Below are positions 35,512-43,762 of a DNA stretch of 64,000 nucleotides, one piece after another. The translations under genes were made by a program, and so were the position numbers. Every line of letters starts with the position of its first letter. Position 1 is the stretch's first letter. Below the pieces are notes generated by a model. The model ran no database searches and was not told the DNA's origin. It worked only from the letters and a program-made list of their open reading frames with translations. The DNA is from CBDFGN01 sp965247065. Its GTDB lineage: Bacteria > Bacteroidota > Bacteroidia > Cytophagales > Cyclobacteriaceae. The stretch covers positions 124,001-188,000 of the forward strand of contig CBDFGN010000005.1 of NCBI GenBank assembly GCA_965247065.1. Direction: 5' to 3'.

Positions 35512-36093
35512 GGCCTCGGCAAAGATAGCTTAAGAATAGGTTGATTTAGATTGTGATTTGGTGACTATTAGAATCATCGAGGATAATAAGCCCAAGTGCA
35601 TTGGACAGCCAGCGCTGGACCGATTTGAAAAGTTTACAATCTAAATGCTTAAAGCTGTGGATGATTGACCCTTTAGATCACATTGTAGGCTTCTTTTGAT
35701 TGGGGTTGTTTACATATGTAATATTTGCTGCCCCTTTTGTAAAACAAATATCCAACTAACCGCCGCAGAACTTGTTTTAGGCCTCCTGGGGGAGTGTTTT
35801 TGTTTTCCCATTCTTCTCAGCCGATGCAATTTTTTTGAAGCCATTCCAGAATAGCGCGCTTAGCCTTCTATATTCCCGTAATAGAACACGCAAATGACTT
35901 ATAAGATGCAAAGGTTCGATTCGATTTACGGAGCTACTTTCATTAACTTAATTCAATAATCGGGCAAATGTTTCGATTGAAGTTATATGAGGCTCTGTAG
36001 CGAGGTGAAAATTGCTTATCCATATTAACGGTAAGCAAAACTTCCGGTCCATAACACCGGGTAGTTTATCGACAGATAATTGTAGCCCGGTTA
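35512..36093. other. Gene-free interval, possible coding debris
   Basis: A 582-nt stretch with no intact gene. It contains a perfect palindrome TTACATATGTAA (about 35709-35720) and a short hairpin with T-rich flank near 35780-35810. On the minus strand, about 35673-35816, one frame stays open for ~47 codons (a K/L/Y-rich peptide including GGLKQVLRRLVGYLF) and can be extended upstream across a TGA. I cannot match it to a family. It may be debris of an old gene or chance. Confidence 0.3.
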
Positions 36094-36705
36094 TTGGATA
36101 AGTTTTTGCAGCTCGCCATGTAAGAGCTGGGCCAAAAAGAAATTGAAGGGCCGGACGACAATCCGGTTATAATCAATTATGCAAAGAAGCCGGATTTGAA
36201 TGGGTGGATGACGATGAGACTCCCTGGTGTTCCATCTTCCTAAATTGGTGTGCCCTAAATTCGGGACTACAAGGGAAAAACAAAGCCAACACCCGTTCAT
36301 GGCTTCTTTCTGGCAATCTTACCAACCATCCTGAGCCTGGAGATATAGCGGTCTTCTGGAGAGAGCATGTGGGTTTGTTCTTTGGATACTCCAAGGATTC
36401 TTCCAGGATATATTGTCTGGGAGGCAATCAAGGCAATCAAGTATCTCTATCCGCATTTCTAGCTGATAACGGTTTTGGGCTTTCCATGATTGAGAAAAGG
36501 AACTCATGCCAATAGCGTCAGGCAACTGCCCCAAGCGCTGAAACAGTTGGACTTTGACTGTGGTACCTCCGACTGGGATTTTGCTTCAAGGACCCAACAG
36601 GTGATGAAAAATTTTCAGTCTACTGGTCAAAGCCAGAAGGTCAATTGGGTTTACGGGCAGGAAACCGGACTTTATGCTGGAGGTGGTCAACGAGTGATAC
36701 TGTGA
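36094..36705 (+). pseudogene. Decayed TIGR02594 cell-wall hydrolase with PG-binding domain
   Basis: The remains of a TIGR02594-family (CHAP/NlpC-like amidase) gene followed by a peptidoglycan-binding-1 domain. In order: LDKFLQLAM (initiator ATG now TTG at 36094), TAA at 36121, ELGQKEIEGPDDNPVIINYAK, a one-base deletion near 36184-36187, EAGFEWVDDDETPWCSIFLN with the catalytic-type cysteine, then HPEPGDIAVFWREHVG and LGGNQGNQVS, a second frame change and TGA, then the PG-binding part NSVRQLPQALKQLDFDCGTS ending at 36705. At least two stops and two frameshifts show real decay. Such enzymes are found in phage and bacterial lysis or wall remodelling; no other phage gene is nearby. Confidence 0.8.
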
Positions 36706-36737
36706 CCGGGAGCAAAGCAAATAATCAGAGAAACCCT

Positions 36738-37985
36738 TCACCACCTCACTACCTTCCCCTTTTTGCTCCCCTCAATCTTGGTATACTTTACACGATCGAC
36801 TCGCTCATTTTTCTCATTAAACAAAGAAATTGTTCCACCGGTGTTGGCCAAAATCACGGGAGTTTCCTTGAGATCAATTCTTTCAGCCTCCCCTGAGCTA
36901 GTGATGCCGGATAGCGTGATCTCTCGCCTTTTGAGATCAATTATCCTCCAACCGTCAATGTTAATATCACCGGTGGTATGGTTAAATAGCGCCACCCATT
37001 CATCACGGGGTGAGGATTCGGGATTAACCATGGCTGCGATAATTGCAACCGGTGATTCCTGCGGATTCAATACAAACTCTCGTTCTTCACCAGCTGATTT
37101 TATTTCGCTGAGATCGTCTACTTCGATTCGTTCTGGGAAATTATTGATGCGCAAGCGCTTCCTGGCTTCGGGATTGTCGTTGAACAGAGTTGGATTTTTA
37201 TCATACAGTTGATCGTCAAAGTCTAAACCGGTCATCTCTTCAATTTCAGACACCGAAACCTGGTACCGCTGTAGCGACAAACTCTTCATACCGCTCAGAT
37301 CGGCGGTTATCATTTCGTCCTGGAACATGATAAAGGCACGCACACCCAAATCATTGGTTAATTTGTCCTCGAAGCAGATTATCTTAAAAAAGCCGGTTGG
37401 TATCCGTACATCCTCATGCCACGGACGGGCGTAATGACGATCAAACTCTGAATGAACCGGGCTGGTAAATACACAGATCCGATCGTTGGTATCCAAAGAG
37501 AGACGGCCCGCCCACTTTTCCAGCTCCAGCCATTCATCACGGTTCATGTAACCGTGTTGGAAACAGGCGTTAGTATAATAAAACGTGGCGTCGCTGGCTT
37601 TTTGGGCCTCTCTTTTGCTATCTCCCCATGAACAGTTGTCCCGTTGTGCCATATGCCCCTTGTCGTAAATGTTTTGGGTATAGTGGTCGTTGTTCAACTG
37701 GTTCTCAGATCCCACTCTTGAATCGATCTCCCACTTGGTCTTTCTTTCGGTCGAAATGTGCTGCTTTTGAAAAATGTTGCTAGCAACTAAAATGGGCTGT
37801 TTGGTGTCTTTACGCATAATAGCGCTGTAGTGAATGTAATCGGCGTAGACATCACTTCTCAATTCGGTCTTTTTCAAGATAAAATCTTCCATGGAGGGAG
37901 CAAAAGTGGGCATTGGGACGCCTTTGGCGATTCCGATGAAATCGGGATCATAACCCGATGGTTTTTGGTTGTTTCCGTTGGACAT
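36738..37985 (-). CDS. DNA/RNA non-specific endonuclease with lamin-tail domain
   Basis: A 415-residue NUC1/EndoG-like nuclease. Residues ~45-255 form the nuclease domain: the beta-beta-alpha-Me active site is D-K-G-H-M in YDKGHMAQRDNC (family D-R-G-H), followed by Y-Y-T-N-A-C-F-Q-H for the metal-binding asparagine. Residues ~305-415 form a lamin-tail (LTD) beta-sandwich (EWVALFNHTTGDINIDGWRI). There is no signal peptide or lipobox, unusual because most bacterial NUC1 nucleases are exported. No immunity gene is visible on either side; the neighbour is a decayed wall hydrolase. It could be a non-Sec secreted effector or a cytoplasmic nuclease held inactive by an unseen partner. Confidence 0.82.
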   Translation of the reverse strand: MSNGNNQKPSGYDPDFIGIAKGVPMPTFAPSMEDFILKKTELRSDVYADYIHYSAIMRKDTKQPILVASNIFQKQHISTERKTKWEIDSRVGSENQLNNDHYTQNIYDKGHMAQRDNCSWGDSKREAQKASDATFYYTNACFQHGYMNRDEWLELEKWAGRLSLDTNDRICVFTSPVHSEFDRHYARPWHEDVRIPTGFFKIICFEDKLTNDLGVRAFIMFQDEMITADLSGMKSLSLQRYQVSVSEIEEMTGLDFDDQLYDKNPTLFNDNPEARKRLRINNFPERIEVDDLSEIKSAGEEREFVLNPQESPVAIIAAMVNPESSPRDEWVALFNHTTGDINIDGWRIIDLKRREITLSGITSSGEAERIDLKETPVILANTGGTISLFNEKNERVDRVKYTKIEGSKKGKVVRW

Positions 37986-38188
37986 TTGAGTGGAATTTAA
38001 TTGAGCGAATAGATTTTAGTTTCATTGGTTAAGATGGGCTAAAGTCACCCAAATTGTTGGTTGTATCTTCGGGAAAACATTACAGCTTGGAAGGATTACG
38101 CTTATCCATCAAAAACCTTGATTAGAAATTAACATGCATGGAGCTTTTTGAGCTGTAGAATTGATTCCGCTTTTGGTATCAATGCTGA

Positions 38189-38196
38189 TACTTTTG
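38189..38196 (+). promoter_or_regulatory. Candidate -7 box for S9 peptidase
   Basis: TACTTTTG fits TAnnTTTG exactly, 28 nt before the peptidase ATG. A TTTG lies upstream at 38172-38175, but the 13 nt spacing is shorter than the usual 17-23. Confidence 0.45.
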
Positions 38197-38224
38197 TTAT
38201 TTTGGAACTCGTTATTAGTAAACC

Positions 38225-40477
38225 ATGAACCGCAGTATTTTCTTCCTTTCCGGCTGGCTATGGCTCACTATGGCACTTCAGGCCCAACAGAGTTCCCCAC
38301 TTTATTCTATCGATCGCCTTTTTGCCTCCGGAGAGTTTCATCCAGATAGCTACGGCCAGGTCAGTTGGAGCTTTGATGGCGAAGCGTATTTCCGACTCAA
38401 CTATACCGAAACAGGGGTGGACATCTGGAAACATCAATCCAACACCGGTGATGGACAAATCTTCCTATCAGCCGATCAATTGGCCCCTCACGGAGAGGAT
38501 CGGCCCATTTGGATTGAGGATTTCACTGTCACTGAGGAGGAGGAAAAAGTCCTAATCTATTCCAATTCACAGAGAGTATGGAGGGAAAACACCCGCGGGG
38601 ACTACTGGGTATATAATTTTTCCAATTCTTCCTTACAACAGATTGGTAAGGACCGGCCTGAATCTTCCTTAATGTTTGCCAAGCTTTCTCCAAACCTGGA
38701 ACAAGTCGCATACGTGAGCCGATCCAATATTTACCTCGAGAGACTCAAATCTGCCGAGGTTCGTGCCCTTACTTTAGATGGGACTGAGAGCATCATAAAC
38801 GGTACTTTCGACTGGGCTTATGAGGAGGAATTCTTCTACAAGGACGGGTTTCGTTGGAGTCCTGACGGACACTACCTTGCGTTTTGGCAAATTGACGCTA
38901 CCGGGATAAAGGATTTCCAAATGATTAATTACACTGATTCAATTTATAGTTATACGATTCCGGTCCAATATTCCAAAGTAGGGGAGACCCCTTCGTCAGC
39001 AAAGATTGGAGTAATCGAAATTGAATCAGGAAATATTACCTGGCTTCGGATTGAAGGGGACCCACGGCAGAATTACTTGCCTCGGATGCAATGGGTCGGC
39101 ACCTCCAATCAGATCATAGTAAAACAATTGAACCGTAAACAGAACACCCTCAAGTTATGGCTTGCAGACCCGGAAACCGGCAAGGCCCAAGTCGTCCACA
39201 CCGAAACTGACGAGGCCTGGGTGGATGTTGACCACATGGATCTGGTTATGGAATGGAAGATGTACGATATTCACTTCCTGGAAAACAACCAGGATTATCT
39301 CTGGCTCACCGAGAAAGATGGATGGCGGCATCTTTATATTAACAGCATCACAAACGATCGGGAAGTGCTATTGACCCCTGGCGAGTATGACATAGCGGCA
39401 CTATACGGAGTGGATGCAGTCCAAAAGTTTGCCTATTTCAACGCCTCACCAGATAATTCAACTCAGCGCTATCTTTATCGGGTTCCGCTAAAGGGTAAGA
39501 AAAAGCTGGAGAAACTCACTCCCGGCCAATTTACCGGAGTGAATGATTACAACCTCGCCCCCGGAATGGAACACGCCATACATACATTTTCCAATGTGAC
39601 AACTCCGCCAGAAGAAAGCCTCATTTCTCTCCACGGAAACAAGGAAATTGTGTTGGAGGATAATAAGGACCTCAAGATCCGATTAAGGGCAATCGATCAC
39701 CCTGATTACGAGTTCTTCCAGGTTACTACTGCAGATGGGGTAACATTGGATGGCTACATGATCAAGCCATTGGATTTTGATCCTGGCAAAAGATATCCGG
39801 TATTATATTACGTTTATGGTGAGCCTGCCGGTCAAACCGCTGCTGATCAGTGGTCTGGAGGATGGCACAAGATGTTAGCCCAGAGAGGATATTTGATTAT
39901 ATCGATGGACAACCGAGGGACTCCTTGTATCAAAGGTAGGGAATGGAGGAAGAGCCTTTACACAAAATTGGGAGTCATCAATTCAAGGGATCAGGCGATG
40001 GCAGCCAAAGAGATAATGAACTGGGAATTTGTAGACCCCGACCGCATTGCGGTATGGGGCTGGAGCGGGGGAGGTGCCATGACTCTGAACCTGCTGTTCC
40101 GGTATCCGGAGATCTATAAAACTGGAATGTCGGTTGCTCCGGTTACCAATCAGTTGTATTACGATAACATTTACCAGGAGAGGTATATGGGACTGCCCTG
40201 GGAAAATGAAAAAGATTATATAGAGGGCTCTCCGGTCACCTATGCCAAGAACTTGCAGGGTAATCTTCTGCTCGTTCACGGAACTGCAGATGACAATGTT
40301 CATTATCAAAATTCGGAGGCTCTTATCAACGAATTGATCAAGCACAATCGACAGTTCCGGGTTATGCCGTATCCAAACCGTTCCCACGGAATCTATGAAG
40401 GCAAGAATACAACCAGACATCTGTATACTAAGCTATTAAACTTTTTGGAAGAAAAAGTTGAGCCGGGTGGAAAGTGA
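38225..40477 (+). CDS. S9B dipeptidyl peptidase (DPP-IV family)
   Basis: A 750-residue prolyl dipeptidyl peptidase. A signal peptide (~1-21, ending Q-A-Q) sends it to the periplasm or surface. The beta-propeller fills ~50-480 and includes the DPP-IV motif DWAYEEEF, whose paired glutamates bind the substrate N-terminus. The hydrolase domain has S614 (GWSGGG), D689 (GTADDNVH) and H721 (NRSHG), a complete triad. Full length and intact. It removes N-terminal X-Pro/X-Ala dipeptides during peptide scavenging. Followed after ~140 nt by the Crp/Fnr gene; a TonB receptor is further downstream, all on the plus strand. Confidence 0.93.
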   Translation: MNRSIFFLSGWLWLTMALQAQQSSPLYSIDRLFASGEFHPDSYGQVSWSFDGEAYFRLNYTETGVDIWKHQSNTGDGQIFLSADQLAPHGEDRPIWIEDFTVTEEEEKVLIYSNSQRVWRENTRGDYWVYNFSNSSLQQIGKDRPESSLMFAKLSPNLEQVAYVSRSNIYLERLKSAEVRALTLDGTESIINGTFDWAYEEEFFYKDGFRWSPDGHYLAFWQIDATGIKDFQMINYTDSIYSYTIPVQYSKVGETPSSAKIGVIEIESGNITWLRIEGDPRQNYLPRMQWVGTSNQIIVKQLNRKQNTLKLWLADPETGKAQVVHTETDEAWVDVDHMDLVMEWKMYDIHFLENNQDYLWLTEKDGWRHLYINSITNDREVLLTPGEYDIAALYGVDAVQKFAYFNASPDNSTQRYLYRVPLKGKKKLEKLTPGQFTGVNDYNLAPGMEHAIHTFSNVTTPPEESLISLHGNKEIVLEDNKDLKIRLRAIDHPDYEFFQVTTADGVTLDGYMIKPLDFDPGKRYPVLYYVYGEPAGQTAADQWSGGWHKMLAQRGYLIISMDNRGTPCIKGREWRKSLYTKLGVINSRDQAMAAKEIMNWEFVDPDRIAVWGWSGGGAMTLNLLFRYPEIYKTGMSVAPVTNQLYYDNIYQERYMGLPWENEKDYIEGSPVTYAKNLQGNLLLVHGTADDNVHYQNSEALINELIKHNRQFRVMPYPNRSHGIYEGKNTTRHLYTKLLNFLEEKVEPGGK

Positions 40478-40616
40478 TTGCCGACGCTCCTTTCCTGGTT
40501 TCAATACCGGAATCGCACATTTACCAGGCAAATGCGGGAAGGAACCCGTCAATATGCTCGAATGCAAATACAATTGGCTTCCAATCAGTTTAATATGGAT
40601 CGTAGGGTAGTACGCC

Positions 40617-41194
40617 ATGTACCAGAAACTCAAGAGTTATATAGACCAATTCATTGATCTTGAGGAACAGGAATGGCAGTTCTTCCTGACGGCGTTGAAA
40701 CATCGGGAAATCCCCAAAAAGGGTTTTTTGGTGGAACCGGGGCAGGTATGCGATTTTGTTGCTTTCGTAAACCGGGGTAATTTTAGAATGTACCGAATTG
40801 TTGACGGCAAGGATATAACCACGAACTTCTTTTTCTCTGGAAATTTTGCCACCAACTACTCCAGTTGCGTTTCAGGCACCCCTTCCGAAGAATACATTCA
40901 GGCACTTGATGAGGCGGAGATCCTTGTTTTATCAAGGGACGATATGCAGCGAGCTACCATGAGTACCATGCCTGGGAGCGTTTCGGACGATTGATCGCTG
41001 AGTCTATCTTTGTGGGTCTGGCCCAGCGCAGGGATTCCCTACTTTACAAATCCCCCGAAGAGCGCTATCTTGAACTGTTTGAGCAAAGACCTAAGGTGAT
41101 TGCTCAAATGTCTCAGCAGCACATTGCATCCTATCTTGGCGTGACGCCTGAATCTCTGAGCAGAATTCGCAAAAGACTGACTCAAAAAGCCTGA
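40617..41194 (+). pseudogene. Crp/Fnr-family regulator, frameshifted
   Basis: A Crp/Fnr-type transcription factor in two frames. The first part (40617-40994, 125 codons) is the cyclic-nucleotide-type sensor domain, reading EQEWQFFLTALKHREIPKKG and SSCVSGTPSEEYIQAL. The reading frame then needs one extra base between 40941 and 40964 (probably T in AGC-T-ACC) to give YHAWERFGRLIAES; without it translation stops at 40994. The second part carries the HTH (QQHIASYLGVTPESLSRIRK). Its recognition helix has E-x-x-S-R, as in FNR. The sensor lacks FNR's four-cysteine cluster (only two Cys). Either a fresh pseudogene or a base-calling error. Two FNR-type boxes lie immediately downstream. Confidence 0.8.
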
Positions 41195-41198
41195 TTTC

Positions 41199-41212
41199 TT
41201 GATTTAAATCAA
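41199..41212. promoter_or_regulatory. FNR-type box 1 (TTGAT-TTAA-ATCAA)
   Basis: A perfect match to the FNR consensus TTGAT-N4-ATCAA, inside an 18-bp perfect palindrome TCTTGATTTAAATCAAGA at 41197-41214. It begins 4 nt after the Crp/Fnr stop codon. Center 41205.5, exactly 32 bp (about three helical turns) from box 2. Confidence 0.7.
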
Positions 41213-41230
41213 GAGGAGTGCCGCAGTTTA

Positions 41231-41244
41231 TTGATTCAAATCAA
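41231..41244. promoter_or_regulatory. FNR-type box 2 (TTGAT-TCAA-ATCAA)
   Basis: A second perfect TTGAT-N4-ATCAA. Its centre (41237.5) lies about 42 nt upstream of the start site expected from the -7-like CATCTTTG at 41267-41274, where a class II Crp/Fnr activator binds (-41.5). The next gene is the TonB receptor at 41295. Confidence 0.7.
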
Positions 41245-41266
41245 TTTTAATAAGGGTAAGCCCATT

Positions 41267-41274
41267 CATCTTTG
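41267..41274 (+). promoter_or_regulatory. Possible -7 box of TonB receptor
   Basis: CATCTTTG differs from TAnnTTTG by one base, as expected for an activator-dependent promoter. It lies 20 nt before the receptor ATG. Inference only. Confidence 0.35.
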
Positions 41275-41294
41275 TCTTAAAGATAAAGAGACCA

Positions 41295-43679
41295 ATGAAA
41301 AGCCTGCATACCTACACACTGTCAATTGTTTTTTTTCTTATCTCAACAATTTCCCTAAGCCAAACTCAAACCATTCGAGGAAAAGTCATCGATAAGGATT
41401 CGAGATTCCCTCTGATTGGGGTAAACGTGATCCTCGAAGATTTCAATCCTCTCAGGGGAGCCGTGACCGATATCGATGGCCAGTTCGTATTTCCGAATGT
41501 GCCGCTGGGACGACGAACTATTAGACTCAGTATGGTGGGTTATGAAGATCAGGTGGCCGACAATCTATTGGTCGTATCCGGCCGGGAAACGCTGGTAAAC
41601 ATTGAGCTAAAGGAGTCCTTCATACTTGCGGATGAAATAGTAATCCGGGCTTCAGATCAGAAGATGCAGGTGAATAATGACCTCACCACAGTAAGCTCCA
41701 GATCTTTCACGGTTGAAGAAACCTCTCGATACGCCGGGGTCCGGAATGATGTGGCCCGAATGGCGTCTAATTATGCCGGAGTTAGCGGTGTGAATGACGC
41801 CCGAAATGACGTTGTAATCCGAGGCAACTCCCCGTCCGGGCTGCTCTGGAGATTGGAAGGGGTGGATATTCCAAGCCCCAATCACTTTTCAACGTTTGGA
41901 AGCACCGGAGGTCCAGTGAGTATGCTGAACAACAACCTTCTTAACAATTCCGATTTTATGACTTCCGCCTTTCCTGCTGATTATGGAAACACTCTTTCCG
42001 GCGTTTTTGATCTGAGAATGCGAAACGGCAATATCGCAAAGCGTCAGTACCTGGGTCAGATTGGCTTTAATGGATTTGAGCTAGGGGCCGAGGGCCCCTT
42101 TTCCAAGAAGGGAAAATCCACTTATTTGGTTAATTATCGGTATTCTACATTGGCGGCATTCGAAGCCCTGGGAGTGAATTTTGGGACTGGAGCTGCTATT
42201 CCCTTTTATCAGGATCTAGCCTTTAAGTTCAATTTTCCAACTTCCAAAGCAGGTACCTTTTCCCTGTTTGGTCTGGGAGGAAGAAGCAACATTGAGCTAC
42301 TGGGAAGCGAGACCGATTTTCAGGCGGGAGAAACCGATCTTTATGGAAGCGAAAACGAAGCCATCTATAATAATACCAAGACCGGGATTGTCGGACTGAA
42401 TCACATTTTCTTTTTCAATTCAACTACATCCCTATCTAGCTCGTTGGCTGTTTCAACTCAAGCAAGTTCCACTGAGATTGATTCCCTAGCATGGTCGGAA
42501 ACTGATCCTCCCCTGTTATTGGAAGCCATTCACTATAACAGCATTAACAATTCTCAGACCCGTTGGATGGCCAGCTTTAACCTAAACAAAAAAATCAATC
42601 GCAGAAACACATTGCAATCGGGGTTAAGACTCTCAATGCTTCAAAGTGACTTTGCTGATAGCACTCTGGTGGGGGAAAACCGATGGTGGATTATTAAGAG
42701 AGGTGAGGGTACAGATCTGCTTTCTCAAGCCCACATTAGCTGGCAACATAAATTTAGTTCCCGCATTGTAATTAACAACGGAGTGCATTTCCTTCATTAC
42801 GATCTGAATAAAAGCCTGGGTGTGGATCCTCGATTGGGACTCAAGTATGAGCTTCGCCCAGGCCAATTCCTCAATCTGGGGTATGGACTTCATCACCAAA
42901 TGCAGCCTCAGCCAACCTACTATACCCTCCGTCCCGATGGTACCCCAAGCACAAACCTGGATATGGATTTTACCCGTAGCCATCATTTTGTGGTGGGTCA
43001 TGACTGGAATTTTTCAGCGGATATGAGGCTCAAGACTGAACTCTACTATCAAACGATTGACCAGGCTCCAGTAGAGAGCATTTCCAGTTCGTTTTCCCTG
43101 CTGAATACGGGAGTTGACTTTGGGACCCCGGAGGAGTATGATTTGGTAAGCAACGGGACCGGAAGAAACTACGGGTTGGAGGTTACTTTCGAAAAATTCT
43201 ATTCCCGGCAATATTACTTTCTACTGACTACCTCCCTGTTCAAATCCGAATATGAAGGGAGCGACCAGGTAAAGCGCAGCTCGGCATTTGACGGCAACTA
43301 TGTGACCAATTTGCTTGGTGGGAAGGAATGGAGCGTGGGTCGCCAGGAGAATACTATTTCGGTCGATCTCAAGTCCACTTTTGCTGGTGGCAGGCCCTAC
43401 ACTCCCATAGATCTAGATGCCTCCATCGGGGCCGGAGAAGAGGTTCGGCTGGATAATCAGGGCTTTTCCGAGCGATATGCTGATTATTTCAGAATGGATC
43501 TCAAGGTTTCCTATCGAATGAACAAGCTCAGGGTGACTCACGAGTTTGCCGTTGACGTCCAGAATCTTACTAACAGAGAAAACCCATTCATTTACACGTA
43601 CAACAACCGAACCCAAACCATAAACCTGGAGAATCAATTGGGTTTGTTTATAATCCCTCAATATCGAATTTTATTTTAG
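41295..43679 (+). CDS. TonB-dependent outer membrane receptor
   Basis: A 794-residue SusC-like TonB receptor. A signal peptide (~1-22) is followed by a carboxypeptidase-regulatory-like beta-sandwich (~25-115, I-R-G-K-V-I-D), then a plug domain (VVIRGNSPSGLLWRLEGVDIP, S-V-x-N region) and a 22-strand beta-barrel ending in an aromatic-rich C-terminus (IPQYRILF). It takes up a ligand across the outer membrane with TonB energy. No SusD partner is adjacent, so it is not a polysaccharide-utilisation pair. Ligand unknown. Regulation is suggested by the two FNR-type boxes upstream. A 6-bp stem-loop follows the stop. Confidence 0.88.
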   Translation: MKSLHTYTLSIVFFLISTISLSQTQTIRGKVIDKDSRFPLIGVNVILEDFNPLRGAVTDIDGQFVFPNVPLGRRTIRLSMVGYEDQVADNLLVVSGRETLVNIELKESFILADEIVIRASDQKMQVNNDLTTVSSRSFTVEETSRYAGVRNDVARMASNYAGVSGVNDARNDVVIRGNSPSGLLWRLEGVDIPSPNHFSTFGSTGGPVSMLNNNLLNNSDFMTSAFPADYGNTLSGVFDLRMRNGNIAKRQYLGQIGFNGFELGAEGPFSKKGKSTYLVNYRYSTLAAFEALGVNFGTGAAIPFYQDLAFKFNFPTSKAGTFSLFGLGGRSNIELLGSETDFQAGETDLYGSENEAIYNNTKTGIVGLNHIFFFNSTTSLSSSLAVSTQASSTEIDSLAWSETDPPLLLEAIHYNSINNSQTRWMASFNLNKKINRRNTLQSGLRLSMLQSDFADSTLVGENRWWIIKRGEGTDLLSQAHISWQHKFSSRIVINNGVHFLHYDLNKSLGVDPRLGLKYELRPGQFLNLGYGLHHQMQPQPTYYTLRPDGTPSTNLDMDFTRSHHFVVGHDWNFSADMRLKTELYYQTIDQAPVESISSSFSLLNTGVDFGTPEEYDLVSNGTGRNYGLEVTFEKFYSRQYYFLLTTSLFKSEYEGSDQVKRSSAFDGNYVTNLLGGKEWSVGRQENTISVDLKSTFAGGRPYTPIDLDASIGAGEEVRLDNQGFSERYADYFRMDLKVSYRMNKLRVTHEFAVDVQNLTNRENPFIYTYNNRTQTINLENQLGLFIIPQYRILF

Positions 43680-43685
43680 CCCGTC

Positions 43686-43704
43686 GCGACCGAAGGCAGG
43701 TCGC
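43686..43704 (+). terminator. Stem-loop after TonB receptor
   Basis: GCGACC, seven-nt loop, GGTCGC, 6 nt after the receptor stop codon. No T-tract follows, so a terminator role is weak. Confidence 0.3.
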
Positions 43705-43762
43705 CTAAGCTGTATTCGGTTGGGGGAATTAAGCAAGATATTGTTACTTTGGTCTTGACAAA

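Noticed and set aside
35905..35930. tRNA-like GGTTCGATTC T-loop sequence
   Set aside because: The bases flanking the loop do not pair to form a T-stem and no acceptor, D or anticodon arms are found.
35900..37990. Prophage or genomic island around the wall-hydrolase fragment
   Set aside because: No integrase, structural, portal or attachment-site sequence was found; one lysin-like remnant is not enough.
40617..41194. A true oxygen-sensing FNR
   Set aside because: The sensor domain has only two cysteines, not the four that hold the FNR iron-sulfur cluster; only the DNA-binding residues match.
41295..43679. Polysaccharide utilisation locus
   Set aside because: No SusD partner or glycan-degrading enzyme lies next to the TonB receptor.
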